Shown here: piece after piece, positions 37,567 to 48,092 of the stretch | Position numbering within the stretch: the stretch's first letter is position 1 | Layout of the letters: every line of letters begins with the position of its first letter | Assembly: GCF_900103695.1 (NCBI RefSeq) | Contig: NZ_FNHF01000006.1 | Coordinates: 62,001 to 126,000, forward strand | Direction: 5' to 3' | DNA: 64,000 nt | Source of the DNA: Sediminibacillus halophilus | Lineage (GTDB): Bacteria; Bacillota; Bacilli; Bacillales; Amphibacillaceae | Notes under the pieces: model-generated | Told to the model about the DNA's origin: nothing | The model's database searches: none | The model's input: the letters and a program-made list of their open reading frames with translations, nothing else | Program-made: the position numbers and the translations under genes

Positions 37567-38558
37567 TACTCATCGCTCCTTTTAAAGGCTCCGGTTAGTA
37601 AAAGCTGAATGATGCTGATTACAAAAATGATAAGCATTAATACTACTCCGATTGCGGCACCAAATCCCAGGTCATTCTGTTGAATTCCCTGTTGATAAAT
37701 ATATCCGACGACAGTTGTTCCTATATTACCTGGTGAACTAGTTTCCCAATATACGAAGCTCTCTTCGAACATTCTAAAACCGTTAATGATGGAAATTGTA
37801 ATAACGAAAATCGTAATAGGCTTTAAAAACGGCAAAGTAACATAATAGAATTTTTGAAAAACATTTGCTCCATCTATTTCCGCTGCCTCATATAATTCCT
37901 TTGGAATATTTTGCAAGCCTGCTAAAAAATAGAGCATATTGACTCCCATCCACCTCCAGCAGCAGAGAACCACCATCAGAAACATTGCAGACCATGAATT
38001 ATAACGCCATTCTATTGGTTCCATCCCAAAGATACCTATAATCTGATTCGCAGCGGAAGCATCTGATTCTCCAAAAATCAACCGAAAAATAGTGCCCGCC
38101 ACAATGACAGAGGTCAAAGAGGGAATAAACAAGGAAGCTCTGAACAATGTTTTAAATTTTACTAACTTAGAGTCTAAAATAACAGAAAGCACAATCGGCA
38201 CGACAACCAAGATAACAACTGTAAGCACTACGTATATGGTGGTATTTTGCAACGCCTTGTAAAACGTCGGATTAAAAATCCTTTCATAATTATTCCAACC
38301 GATAAAATGGCTTTGACCTGGCAGGACTCTTTGAAAACTCATGGTAAAAGCCTTAATAGTCGGGTATAAAGTTAACAATAGAAAAGAAACAATAAATGGG
38401 GTAATAAATACATAGGGTGCCACTTTTTGAGAGTTCAAAAACCTGATTACCCGGTTTTGTTTCTTGTCTCCTTTTGGATTAGGGTTCGGAGAATACTGTC
38501 CCTTATTAGTATTTGGTACCCTTACCCTTGATTCATCATTGGTAGGTGACTGAAGCAT
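37566..38558 (-). CDS. araP: Arabino-oligosaccharide ABC transporter permease, AraP-like
   Basis: 330 residues. A hydrophilic N-terminal tail of about 45 residues precedes six membrane helices of the MalF/UgpA type. The EAA loop is LYEAAEIDGANVFQKFYYVT. RBS AAGGAGG upstream of ATG. Pairs with the following MalG-type permease and the binding lipoprotein encoded before it. No ATPase gene is present in the cluster, as is usual for Bacillus sugar importers served by MsmX. Confidence 0.8.
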   Translation of the reverse strand: MLQSPTNDESRVRVPNTNKGQYSPNPNPKGDKKQNRVIRFLNSQKVAPYVFITPFIVSFLLLTLYPTIKAFTMSFQRVLPGQSHFIGWNNYERIFNPTFYKALQNTTIYVVLTVVILVVVPIVLSVILDSKLVKFKTLFRASLFIPSLTSVIVAGTIFRLIFGESDASAANQIIGIFGMEPIEWRYNSWSAMFLMVVLCCWRWMGVNMLYFLAGLQNIPKELYEAAEIDGANVFQKFYYVTLPFLKPITIFVITISIINGFRMFEESFVYWETSSPGNIGTTVVGYIYQQGIQQNDLGFGAAIGVVLMLIIFVISIIQLLLTGAFKRSDE

Positions 38559-38629
38559 CTGTTAACCTCCTTGTCTTCTGTTTGATAGGGAAAGGATAGC
38601 ACCAGCTATCCTTTCCCTACATTAATCAG

Positions 38630-39979
38630 TTACTCTCCTGCTTCCATTTTTCCTCTAATTGATTCTTCAGCTTGCTTCAGGGCCTCCTTAGGAGTTTGTG
38701 ATTTTTCTCTAATAACACTGTGCATAACATTTGATTGAAGCTCCGTAATAACATCAGCTGTGTAAGGAGTCAGTTTAATTCCGCTAACTTCAGCACTCAT
38801 TTCGCTTACCATATCCCAGATATAATCCCCAAAGTAATCAAAGTATTCATTATCTTCTTGTAGTTCTGGTGAATCCCAAACATCGGTCCTTACAGGAGTA
38901 AATCCAAGTTGCTTCCATAACGCTATACTTCCTTCTTCAGACAGTTTTGCATAAGCAAGAAATTCTTTAGCTAAGTCTACGTTATCAGAGGTTTTAGTAA
39001 CGACCGTACCTGTTCCACCCATGCCGGCCGTCTTAGCATCAGATCCTTCCCACAGAGGCATTGGTTTCATAACCATTTTCCCTTTCAAATCGGGCATATA
39101 ATCAATAAAGCGACCCATATACCACATAGGCATCATCAAAGAGGCTGCTCCTCCATCATTCATAAATCCGTAGTACTCTTCAGAATGGTGAAAACCCCCG
39201 GGAGCCGTCACGGCTATTTCCGATTCATAAACCATGTCTTGCAAGAATTGAAGGGTCTTCACGTTTTTTTCGTTACTCAAAATTAACTCACCATTTTCAT
39301 CGAAGAAATCGGATCCGCTTTGACTGACCAGCGGCCAATAGCTCCAATGCTCGTCTGTTTCAACTGTGGTCATAGGAACTCCTGTCTTCTCGACTACTTG
39401 TTTACCTGCTTCTACATAATCATCCCAAGTTTTAATAGAATCAATATCCACGCCTGCCTCATCCATTATTTCTTGATTATAATAAACCACAGTAGCTCCC
39501 AAGTGAGTAGGAACACCATAATAATTACCATCTTTACTGTACATATCGATTCGTGAAGGTATTAATACGTCTTTCAGGGGCTCCATGTACTCATTCATTG
39601 GTTCCAACTGAATATCCCCTTGCAAGAAGTTCGAGAACCTTCCCACTTCTATATCGGCTATATCCGGTCCGCCCGACCCCGATTGCATGGCCATTAGTAA
39701 ATTATTATGATGCTGATCATAAGGATAAGTTTCTGCCACCAGTTTGATTGGACGGTCTGGATATTCTTCATTCCATCTTTCGGCTGCACTTTTGAAAATT
39801 TTCATGTGTTGTTCTTGATAGGTCCAGAAGGTTAATTCTGTTGCACCCTCAATATCTTCTCCCACTGTTTCTGAGGCATTAGCTTCCCCACCCCCTCCTG
39901 AAGACTTATTATTTCCTCCACAAGCCGTTAGTAATATTGAAAATGCCACTGCAAGAATAAAAAGTAAATATTTTTTCAT
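38630..39979 (-). CDS. araN: Sugar ABC transporter substrate-binding lipoprotein, AraN-like
   Basis: 449 residues. Signal peptide with lipobox LLTACGG (Cys20), a Gly/Ser/Asn linker, then an SBP_bac_1 fold starting ELTFWTYQEQHMKIF. Trp and Tyr residues that stack on sugars are abundant (DEHWSYWPLV, MMPMWYMG). Lies 20 nt behind the arabinofuranosidase gene and before two permeases. Function as arabino-oligosaccharide binder is inferred from operon and operator context. Confidence 0.82.
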   Translation of the reverse strand: MKKYLLFILAVAFSILLTACGGNNKSSGGGGEANASETVGEDIEGATELTFWTYQEQHMKIFKSAAERWNEEYPDRPIKLVAETYPYDQHHNNLLMAMQSGSGGPDIADIEVGRFSNFLQGDIQLEPMNEYMEPLKDVLIPSRIDMYSKDGNYYGVPTHLGATVVYYNQEIMDEAGVDIDSIKTWDDYVEAGKQVVEKTGVPMTTVETDEHWSYWPLVSQSGSDFFDENGELILSNEKNVKTLQFLQDMVYESEIAVTAPGGFHHSEEYYGFMNDGGAASLMMPMWYMGRFIDYMPDLKGKMVMKPMPLWEGSDAKTAGMGGTGTVVTKTSDNVDLAKEFLAYAKLSEEGSIALWKQLGFTPVRTDVWDSPELQEDNEYFDYFGDYIWDMVSEMSAEVSGIKLTPYTADVITELQSNVMHSVIREKSQTPKEALKQAEESIRGKMEAGE

Positions 39980-39999
39980 TATTAGTATCCCCCTTCATT

Positions 40000-41538
<1,539 letters not shown>

Positions 41539-41557
41539 TCAATACAGTTATTTGCTA

Positions 41558-41580
41558 ACGCTTTCACAAAACGCTTTCTC
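41558..41580 (-). promoter_or_regulatory. cre-like catabolite repression sites in the abfA leader
   Basis: Minus strand TGAAAGCGTTAGCA fits the CcpA consensus TGWAANCGNTNWCA with one mismatch. Overlapping it upstream is a second AAAGCGTTTTG. A further near-palindrome AACAGCGCTTG lies at about 41644-41654. Carbon-source control through CcpA is inferred. Confidence 0.55.
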
Positions 41581-41589
41581 TTCTTTGCA

Positions 41590-41632
41590 ATTTGTACGTA
41601 TAAGTTATATAAACAAATTATAAAGTTGTCAG
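41590..41632 (-). promoter_or_regulatory. abfA promoter with AraR-type operator
   Basis: Minus strand: -35 CTGACA (41632-41627), 17-nt spacer, -10 TATAAC (41609-41604). Overlapping the -10 is ATTTGTACGTATAAGT (plus strand 41590-41605), which matches the AraR operator ATTTGTACGTACAAAT in the left 11 bases and one more. Confidence 0.7.
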
Positions 41633-41812
41633 TAATTTTTTGCAAGCGCTGTTATAAATTTTGTTTATATTTTATTATGTTCTTTTCTTTCGAACACTCG
41701 CAGTCTTTTACTGAAGGATTACTATTATAACGAAAATACCCCCCGGCACTTCCAGTGATTAAATGACAGGGGGGTAAATTTGTATGCTGATACATTGGAG
41801 ATTCATCCGCAT

Positions 41813-41828
41813 ATTTGTACGTACATGA
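41813..41828. promoter_or_regulatory. Second AraR-type operator
   Basis: ATTTGTACGTACATGA contains the AraR core TTTGTACGTACA exactly. It lies 223 bp from the first operator, between the mtnE terminator and the abfA promoter. Such a pair could support looping, as at the B. subtilis ara promoters. Confidence 0.7.
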
Positions 41829-41863
41829 AAAGGACTGGTTTTAAAGAAACCAGTCCTTTTTTG
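41828..41863. terminator. Bidirectional terminator downstream of mtnE
   Basis: AAAAGGACTGGTTT / AAACCAGTCCTTTT with a short loop, followed by T-runs. It ends mtnE and directly adjoins the second AraR operator. Confidence 0.9.
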
Positions 41864-41866
41864 CTT

Positions 41867-43045
41867 CTACTTATCAAATAGCCCCAATGCCGCTATCCTA
41901 TCTGCCGCTTCCTCCAAGCGTTCTTCCTTGTCCAGCAAACCGACACGTATATAGCCTTCGCCGTTCTCCCCGAATCCGTTGCCGGGCGCTACAGCCACGT
42001 GTGCTTTTTCCAGCAACAAATCGGCAAAAGATTCAGAGTTAAAACCGTCCGGCACTGGCAGCCAGGCGAAGAAGGTACCCTTCGGCTTTTCAACCTTCCA
42101 ACCGATTGCATTTAAACGATCAATAAATCGATCTCTTCTATTTTGATAGGTTTGCACCAGCTTGGAGACTTCTGTCTGATTGCCAGTAAGTGCCTTGGCA
42201 GCAGCGTGCTGAATTCCACCGAACAAACTGACATACATATGGTCCTGCAACAGGTTGATGCTTTCAATTACTGAGCGGTTTCCGACTGCAAAGGCCACTC
42301 TCCATCCTGCCATGTTATAGGTTTTGGAAAGCGTATAGATTTCCACACCGACTTCCTTGGCACCTTCAGATTGGAGAAAGCTTTGCGGCCTCTCTCCATC
42401 AAATCCCAATGCGCCGTACGCGAAATCGTGGATGACACAAACGTTGTGCTTATTTGCCATCGCAATCGTTTCATCAAAGAAAGACCTGTCCGCTACAGCA
42501 GAAGTCGGGTTATTAGGGTAATTCAAAAACAACAGTTTGGCCTTTTCCCACTTTTCATGATTAATGGATTGATAGTCTGGCAAAAATGCATTGCTTTCCA
42601 ATAATGGCATCAAGTGCGTTTCAGCGTTGGCCAAAGCGATACCGGACATGTAATCCGGGTAGCCCGGGTCAGGGAGCAATGCGAGGTCCCCAGGATTAAG
42701 CAGACATTGACTCAATTCCACGAGTCCTGTTTTCGCACCGAATAAAACAGCAACCTCCGATTCTGGATCAAGATCCACTTGGTATTCCCGTTTGTAAAAA
42801 TCTGCTGCTGCCCGCTTTAAAAACGAAAACCCACGAAATGGCGAGTATTTATGATAAGCTGGATTTGCTGCCGCAACCTGCAATTCTTTTACCACGGCAT
42901 CAGGTGTCGGCAAATCCGGATTTCCCTGCCCCAAATTAATGACATCGTGTCCTTTTTCAACCAAGCCTTTCACTTTTGCTACCAGATTGGCAAAAAACTG
43001 ATCAGGCAATCTATTCAATAAATCCGATCGTTCAAAATTTTTCAC
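41867..43045 (-). CDS. mtnE: Methionine-salvage aminotransferase MtnE
   Basis: 392 residues, fold type I aminotransferase (DapL/MtnE/YkrV group). The PLP lysine is in YTLSKTYNMAGWRVAF; other landmarks are NLGQGNPDLPTP, LFLNYPNNPTSA, and the C-terminal RVGL arginine. MtnE transaminates 2-oxo-4-methylthiobutyrate to methionine, mainly with glutamine. The gene starts with GTG behind GGGAG. It is divergent from an S-box unit with MtnU, which disposes of the keto acid formed from glutamine, so the assignment is supported by context. Confidence 0.87.
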   Translation of the reverse strand: MKNFERSDLLNRLPDQFFANLVAKVKGLVEKGHDVINLGQGNPDLPTPDAVVKELQVAAANPAYHKYSPFRGFSFLKRAAADFYKREYQVDLDPESEVAVLFGAKTGLVELSQCLLNPGDLALLPDPGYPDYMSGIALANAETHLMPLLESNAFLPDYQSINHEKWEKAKLLFLNYPNNPTSAVADRSFFDETIAMANKHNVCVIHDFAYGALGFDGERPQSFLQSEGAKEVGVEIYTLSKTYNMAGWRVAFAVGNRSVIESINLLQDHMYVSLFGGIQHAAAKALTGNQTEVSKLVQTYQNRRDRFIDRLNAIGWKVEKPKGTFFAWLPVPDGFNSESFADLLLEKAHVAVAPGNGFGENGEGYIRVGLLDKEERLEEAADRIAALGLFDK

Positions 43046-43138
43046 ACTCTGTCACTCCCGATTGATCGATAAAATTATAGTATCTAATCATAGCTACTAA
43101 CCTGATATTTGTAAAGCGGTCCATTCAGATAAGGTTTC

Positions 43139-43167
43139 TTGACAGGAGATACTAGTGGTGGGATAAT
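43139..43167 (+). promoter_or_regulatory. SigmaA promoter of the S-box transcript
   Basis: -35 TTGACA (43139-43144), 17-nt spacer, -10 GATAAT (43162-43167), about 25 nt upstream of the riboswitch. Confidence 0.8.
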
Positions 43168-43192
43168 GCAAGCAACTATAAAGAATCTTATA

Positions 43193-43295
43193 CTCTTATC
43201 AAGAGAAGGCGGAGGGAATGGCCCTGCGAAGCCCGGCAACCGGTGAACAGACTCATACGGTGCTAAATCCTGCAGCACTGCTGCAAGATAAGAGG
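43193..43295 (+). promoter_or_regulatory. SAM-I riboswitch (S-box)
   Basis: Shows the P1 arm CTCTTATC / GATAAGAG, then AGAGAAGGCGGAGGGAATGG, GCCCGGCAACC, GGTGCTAAATCCTGCA and the closing region. An intrinsic terminator follows. High SAM should stop transcription of the dehydrogenase-mtnU unit. Confidence 0.96.
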
Positions 43296-43307
43296 AAGAG
43301 CCGACAC

Positions 43308-43340
43308 GCAACCTCTTCCTTTTGTGGAAGAGGTTTTTTA
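43308..43340 (+). terminator. S-box attenuator terminator
   Basis: AACCTCTTCC (43310-43319) / GGAAGAGGTT (43326-43335) then six T. AGAGGAAGAG at 43291-43300, at the end of the aptamer, can pair with the left arm as antiterminator. Confidence 0.9.
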
Positions 43341-43387
43341 TATGGAAATGGATAATTGTTATATTAATAGAAACCGAGGTGCTTACA

Positions 43388-44476
43388 TTGAGTTCAATCC
43401 AAGTACAAGGCGCTCCTGCTATCTATCATTGTTATCAAGGGGTATTGGAATTACTTCCTGAAAAAATTGCGGAACAGCAATTTTCCTGTGGACTGCTTTT
43501 GCATGGCGAAAAATCATGGAAAGCGGCGAAGCGTCACTTTGTCGATCCAGGAGTGCCCCTGACCTACCTATCTTATCGTCACGAATGTACCCATGAAGAG
43601 GCCGGCCGGATTGGCAAAACAGCTCTAAAAGAAAACTCCGAGTTCATTATCGGATTAGGCGGGGGTAAAGTCTTGGATTTGGCAAAAGCAGCCGGAAATC
43701 AAACTGGACTGCCGGTGATTTTGATTCCGACCTTGGCCTCGAACTGTGCAGCCTGGACACCGCTTAGTGTATTTTATGATCAGGAGGGGAACTTTGAAGA
43801 ATACGTTATTTTTCCCCGAAGCACCTGGATGGTGCTTGTAGAACCGAACATACTGATCGAATCGCCGTCTTCCTTTTTACGCGCAGGAATCGGGGATACT
43901 ATCGCAAAGTGGTATGAAGCTGACGTACTGACACGCGGTCTTCCGACAAAAGCAATTCCCTTAGAAATCGCGTTGCATGCTGCCCGCCTTTGCAGAGATA
44001 CCTTGCTAGCAGAGGGATCAGAAGCACTGGAAGCCATTAAAGCCGGTTCGGTCACTGAGTCATTTAATCGGACTGTTGAAACGATTATTATGGCCGGAGG
44101 AATGGTGGGAGGTTTTGGTGATCATTACGGGCGCATCTCCGGAGCCCATTCCATTCACAATGGATTAACCCACTTACCGGAGACTCATTCGATTTTGCAC
44201 GGAGACAAGGTTGCCTATGGTATTTTGGTTCAATTAGCGTTAGAAGGACGACCGGATGAAATCAAAAGACTGCTTCCGCATTATCGGGAGCTAGGATTGC
44301 CAACAAGCTTATCCGATTTAGGAATTAATCCGAAGCGGAAGGATTTAATAGAGTCGATTGCCGCTGCGGCGACAGCGCCGGGAGAGTCGATTCATTTGAT
44401 GAATATAACGGAAAGAGACCAGGTGACAACCGGTATTCAACAGCTGGAACAGTGGCTGGAACATGCAACTCCGTAA
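43388..44476 (+). CDS. Iron-containing alcohol dehydrogenase family protein in the S-box unit
   Basis: 362 residues from TTG at 43388, chosen because GAGGTG lies 6 nt upstream; longer frames run into the terminator hairpin. Related to glycerol and glycerol-1-phosphate dehydrogenases: NAD site FIIGLGGGKVLDLAKA, PTLASNCAAWTP, metal ligands in GIGDTIAKWYEAD and in the His-rich GAHSIHNGLTHL and THSILHGDKVAYG. Under SAM control and 26 nt before mtnU, so it probably acts on a sulfur-containing or C3 product of methionine salvage, but no substrate can be named. Confidence 0.85.
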   Translation: MSSIQVQGAPAIYHCYQGVLELLPEKIAEQQFSCGLLLHGEKSWKAAKRHFVDPGVPLTYLSYRHECTHEEAGRIGKTALKENSEFIIGLGGGKVLDLAKAAGNQTGLPVILIPTLASNCAAWTPLSVFYDQEGNFEEYVIFPRSTWMVLVEPNILIESPSSFLRAGIGDTIAKWYEADVLTRGLPTKAIPLEIALHAARLCRDTLLAEGSEALEAIKAGSVTESFNRTVETIIMAGGMVGGFGDHYGRISGAHSIHNGLTHLPETHSILHGDKVAYGILVQLALEGRPDEIKRLLPHYRELGLPTSLSDLGINPKRKDLIESIAAAATAPGESIHLMNITERDQVTTGIQQLEQWLEHATP

Positions 44477-44502
44477 TCGGCAATAGAGGAAGGGGACCAA
44501 TC

Positions 44503-45297
44503 ATGAAGCAAACCTACGCACTAATCCAAATGGACATCGCTTTCGGCGAGCCACAAACCAATTTCAGGCATGCGGAAGAACTAATTAGAGAAGCGGTGGA
44601 GAAAAAAGCACCGGATACTATTCTGCTCCCGGAGCTTTGGACCACTGGATATGACTTGACACGCCTCGATGAAATTGCGGATGAAGAAGCCAATGTGACA
44701 ATTGCCTTTCTGAGCAGATTGGCAAAGGAACTGGATATAAATATGATAGCAGGCTCAGTAGCCAATCGAGTGGAGGAAGCAACAAGCAACACCTTGCTAG
44801 TAGTTGCCCGGACGGGGGATGTTATCAAGCAATATAGCAAAGCGCATCTGTTCCGATTGATGGACGAGGAAAAATATTTAATAGAAGGAAACAGTGACGG
44901 AACTTTTGTATTGGAAAACCAAAAGAGTGCAGCGGTTATTTGCTATGATATCCGTTTCCCGGAATGGATTCGGACGCACATGCTGGATGACACAAAGGTT
45001 CTCTATGTCGTCGCAGAGTGGCCGAAGCAGCGCATCGACCATTGGCGTGCTCTCCTGATCAGCCGGGCAATCGAAAATCAATGCTTTGTGGTTGCCTGTA
45101 ATCGCGCCGGTTCTGATCCGAATAACGAGTTTGGCGGAAATTCGATGATTATCGGTCCATGGGGAGAACTCCTTGCAGAGGCCGGGCTGGAGGAAACGAT
45201 CTTGACGGGAACCATTGATTTGAAGGAAGTAGAGAAAATCAGAGCGACCATTCCGATATACAGCGACCGCCGGACTGACTTATACAAACTGAAATAA
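44503..45297 (+). CDS. mtnU: Carbon-nitrogen hydrolase MtnU (omega-amidase)
   Basis: 264 residues, nitrilase superfamily. The catalytic triad is Glu in LLPELWTTGYD, Lys in YSKAHLF and Cys in AVICYDIRFPE. B. subtilis MtnU (YkrU) hydrolyses 2-oxoglutaramate or related omega-amides left when MtnE uses glutamine. ATG at 44503 has GAGGAAGGGG upstream. Second gene of the S-box unit and next to the divergent mtnE. Confidence 0.9.
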   Translation: MKQTYALIQMDIAFGEPQTNFRHAEELIREAVEKKAPDTILLPELWTTGYDLTRLDEIADEEANVTIAFLSRLAKELDINMIAGSVANRVEEATSNTLLVVARTGDVIKQYSKAHLFRLMDEEKYLIEGNSDGTFVLENQKSAAVICYDIRFPEWIRTHMLDDTKVLYVVAEWPKQRIDHWRALLISRAIENQCFVVACNRAGSDPNNEFGGNSMIIGPWGELLAEAGLEETILTGTIDLKEVEKIRATIPIYSDRRTDLYKLK

Positions 45298-45314
45298 GTG
45301 AATCTCAAGCAGAA

Positions 45315-45345
45315 ACAAAGCCTGGATACTTGATCCAGGCTTTGT
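45315..45345. terminator. Terminator hairpin after mtnU
   Basis: Perfect 13-bp arms ACAAAGCCTGGAT / ATCCAGGCTTTGT with a 5-nt loop. T-runs are short, so strength is uncertain. It separates convergent units. Confidence 0.7.
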
Positions 45346-45360
45346 CGTACTAACACTCCA

Positions 45361-45774
45361 TTAGGCTGTTATCGGTGTTTTAGGCTTCCTTACCAAGGCC
45401 ATAATACCAGCGATTAAGTATAACACTGCCGGAATCAGACTCATCCCCATAAACAAGACGAAAGACAAAACGGCGGTGATAATCAAAATAATTCCTGCTG
45501 CTTTAGGCTTTTTATTTCCCTTCAAGAATACGATGGCTACAATTCCCAGAATAATGGCCACCAGCGAAACTATGATCAAGTACCAGCTTCCGCCGGAAAT
45601 CATCTCAGAGATGCTTCCCATATTCTCCATTCCCTGCTCTGCAAACGCATTTTCCATTTCCTGAATAAATTCATCGTTACCTTTCAATGTCATCAGTACG
45701 ATTCCAAAAAATGTGAAAAGAGCATACAGGATAGCTCCGATAACCCCAAGTACAATTTCTGCTGTTCGTTTCAT
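45361..45774 (-). CDS. DUF4064 family membrane protein
   Basis: 137 residues. One N-terminal helix (about 7-28), an outer loop rich in Glu, Asn and Met (30-60), then two or three helices. The start MKRTAEIVLGVIGAILYALF is typical of DUF4064 proteins of Firmicutes; function unknown. Last in a minus-strand unit behind an ABC ATPase and permease, 25 nt from the permease, with AAGGGAGG upstream. A role in the exporter is possible but not shown. Confidence 0.75.
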   Translation of the reverse strand: MKRTAEIVLGVIGAILYALFTFFGIVLMTLKGNDEFIQEMENAFAEQGMENMGSISEMISGGSWYLIIVSLVAIILGIVAIVFLKGNKKPKAAGIILIITAVLSFVLFMGMSLIPAVLYLIAGIMALVRKPKTPITA

Positions 45775-45799
45775 TTTCCGGTTCCTCCCTTTAAATACT

Positions 45800-46741
45800 T
45801 TAGTGGCCCGCTACGTCCCGTTTTGTAAAAAACAACCAGGATAGGACCATGAAAATAATATAGTAAACGATCAGAACTCCGATCGAAAATGACAGAGACA
45901 TTCCTTCAATCAAAGGTGTACCTCTATAATACTGTTCCAAGTTTGTGTTTGCGAACAAAATATATTTGGCCCAATCGTACTCCATGAAAAAACCAATGAT
46001 GGAATTCCCGGCCATCATCAGGAAAATCGCAAACCCAATCGCTAAACCGCTGTTTCGGAAAATCGAAGAAATCATGAATGCAAAAGTAGCCATCATCACC
46101 AGGTTGACCAGGCGTAAACCATAGGAGCGGCCCATTTCTGCCCAAGCAGCTATTTGTGTATAATCATTTTGGCTTTGAATCACAAGCAAAGGGTTCGCAC
46201 CATTGATCCCGAAAAATATCGCCCCGGTAATCCAGGAAAATACAAGCAAAAACACAAGCGATGTAAGGGCAAACAACAAAACGGATGTATATTTAGCAAA
46301 CAAGATTTTTGTCCGGGCAACCGGCCGGATCAACAACAGTTTGACCGTTCCCCATCGGAACTCGTGGGCAATGATACCCGCTGCTACAATGATAGTGAAT
46401 AGACTCAGCAGAGAGGACAACATCGCATTATCCACCACAAACTGCCATGCATCGTACTCTAAAGGTTTAATGTCATTGTCGAGATAATAGTTATTTTCCT
46501 CTATCCCCCAATGGTTGGCGACCTCCTCCTCGCTGCTTCCCTCGGCAATTTCGGCATTTTCCTGTTCCAATTGCTGACGCCAGTCATCGCCATACTGGTC
46601 TTCGTCAAAATTTCCGACCGTTTTACCAAAAATGGCTACGCCCAAGATGATAGCCGCAAGGATTCCGAACATGATCCAGGTAGATTTCCTGGCATAAAGC
46701 TTCACTTGCTCGTTAAAGACGAGCCTGAAAAAATTACTCAA
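45800..46741 (-). CDS. ABC-2 family transporter permease
   Basis: About 313 residues with six membrane helices and a large outer loop after helix 1 (about 45-105, acidic). The start SNFFRLVFNEQVKLYARKST is characteristic of permeases that pair with BcrA-like ATPases. TTG at 46741 is preferred (GGGGAG 7 nt upstream); the ATG at 46747 is only 1 nt from that site. The gene overlaps the end of the ATPase gene. Substrate unknown; bacitracin/lantibiotic-type export is the usual guess. Confidence 0.82.
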   Translation of the reverse strand: MSNFFRLVFNEQVKLYARKSTWIMFGILAAIILGVAIFGKTVGNFDEDQYGDDWRQQLEQENAEIAEGSSEEEVANHWGIEENNYYLDNDIKPLEYDAWQFVVDNAMLSSLLSLFTIIVAAGIIAHEFRWGTVKLLLIRPVARTKILFAKYTSVLLFALTSLVFLLVFSWITGAIFFGINGANPLLVIQSQNDYTQIAAWAEMGRSYGLRLVNLVMMATFAFMISSIFRNSGLAIGFAIFLMMAGNSIIGFFMEYDWAKYILFANTNLEQYYRGTPLIEGMSLSFSIGVLIVYYIIFMVLSWLFFTKRDVAGH

Positions 46742-47654
46742 TCGCATTCTCCCCAATCACATCTAAAAATTTGTCTTCAAGTGTCGAGCGTTGGACTTGT
46801 ACTCCAAACACATCTACTTGCCCTTCTACCAGACATTTTACAATGCTTGGAATTTCCTCCCGTTTCGCTGTCAGCTTGATATTTTCTCCTTCCATGGTTG
46901 GTTCGAGCTGTAACGTCTGGCGCAAAAGCTCGTTTGCTCGATCAAGCGGCACAGCTTCAATATGTATCCTATCCTCTTCTGTTTTTGTCAGCGCTTTGAC
47001 CGTCTCAATTGCGACAAGTTCCCCGTTTTTTATAATGCCGATACGGTCGCACATCATTTCTATTTCGGAAAGAAGGTGACTGGAGACAATGACAGCCACA
47101 TTTTCTTTCTCCGCTAAAGTTCGGATATATTGACGAATTTCTCTAATGCCATGCGGGTCGAGTCCGTTGGTTGGTTCATCCAAAATCAAAACCGACGGTC
47201 GATGCAACAAGGCTTGGGCGATACCCAACCGTTGTCGCATTCCAAGAGAATATCTACCGGCTTTTTCGTGGATCGCTTTCTCTAATCCAACCAGGGAAAC
47301 AACCTCCTTGATCCGCTCCTCGGTTATACCAGGCATCATTCTTGCATAATGGAGAAGGTTCTTCCAACCACTCATGAAGGGATACATTTCCGGGTTTTCC
47401 ACGATTGCTCCTACGTGTTGAATAGCATTCTTGTAGTCAGACTTGATACTGCTGCCTTTGATCAACACATCCCCTTCGCTGATTTTCATCAATCCGACCA
47501 TCATCCGGATTGTCGTTGTTTTTCCAGCCCCATTGGGCCCAAGAAAACCGAATACCTCGCCTGGGTTGATCTCAAACGTCAGCCCTTTGATTATTTGCTT
47601 TTTCCCGATATCTTTCTTTAAATCAATTAACTTCATTGCCGGCTCTTTTGCCAC
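46734..47654 (-). CDS. ABC transporter ATP-binding protein, BcrA-like
   Basis: 306 residues. Walker A GPNGAGKTTTI, signature YSLGMRQRLGIAQ, Walker B VLILDEPTNGLDP and switch His in VSSHLLSEIE. A C-terminal extension of about 80 residues is typical of antibiotic self-protection exporters. GTG at 47654 has GGAGGTG upstream. First gene of the ATPase-permease-DUF4064 unit. No two-component genes lie beside it. Confidence 0.9.
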   Translation of the reverse strand: MAKEPAMKLIDLKKDIGKKQIIKGLTFEINPGEVFGFLGPNGAGKTTTIRMMVGLMKISEGDVLIKGSSIKSDYKNAIQHVGAIVENPEMYPFMSGWKNLLHYARMMPGITEERIKEVVSLVGLEKAIHEKAGRYSLGMRQRLGIAQALLHRPSVLILDEPTNGLDPHGIREIRQYIRTLAEKENVAVIVSSHLLSEIEMMCDRIGIIKNGELVAIETVKALTKTEEDRIHIEAVPLDRANELLRQTLQLEPTMEGENIKLTAKREEIPSIVKCLVEGQVDVFGVQVQRSTLEDKFLDVIGENAIE

Positions 47655-48092
47655 TTACTGGACACCTCCATTAGTAATGCGTTCCTCTTTCATGTACGTA
47701 TCCACCTTACCTGAGGTTTCAATAAAAATGACTATTGTCTTCCACTGAAAGGAAAAATAACTAGATTCCAAGATTGTGGCTCAAACGTTTGTTTAAGGAA
47801 GATAGAATTGGGAGCACTTCTACGTAGTATCCTTTTCATAAAAAATGCTAGGAAGGATTCCTCGAAAATCAAAACTGATTTCCTTCATGCGATATAGCGC
47901 AATTGCGATTTTTCATCTCTCATCAACTGTTTATCCCCCGGTGCATAAAAAGCCACAACGAACCGCCAGCGGAAAACGAAATGGATTCCTGGAGCGTTTG
48001 ATTGCCCCATCTAATGAACTTTTGAGACTGTTGCAGAGCACTTCTATCATTCATTAAACCAAAAATAATTTCAATCAACACATTGCTTCTTA
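47655..48092. other. Gene-free stretch of about 440 nt
   Basis: No convincing coding frame on either strand; a 70-codon plus-strand frame at 47845 lacks a ribosome site and has no familiar sequence. No terminator-grade hairpin was found. It holds the promoter for the ABC unit and the 3' end of the PdxK-like gene; otherwise I see nothing. Confidence 0.4.

Noticed and set aside
47845-48057. Possible 70-residue protein in the gap before the PdxK-like gene
   Set aside because: No ribosome site, no family resemblance and no terminator of its own.
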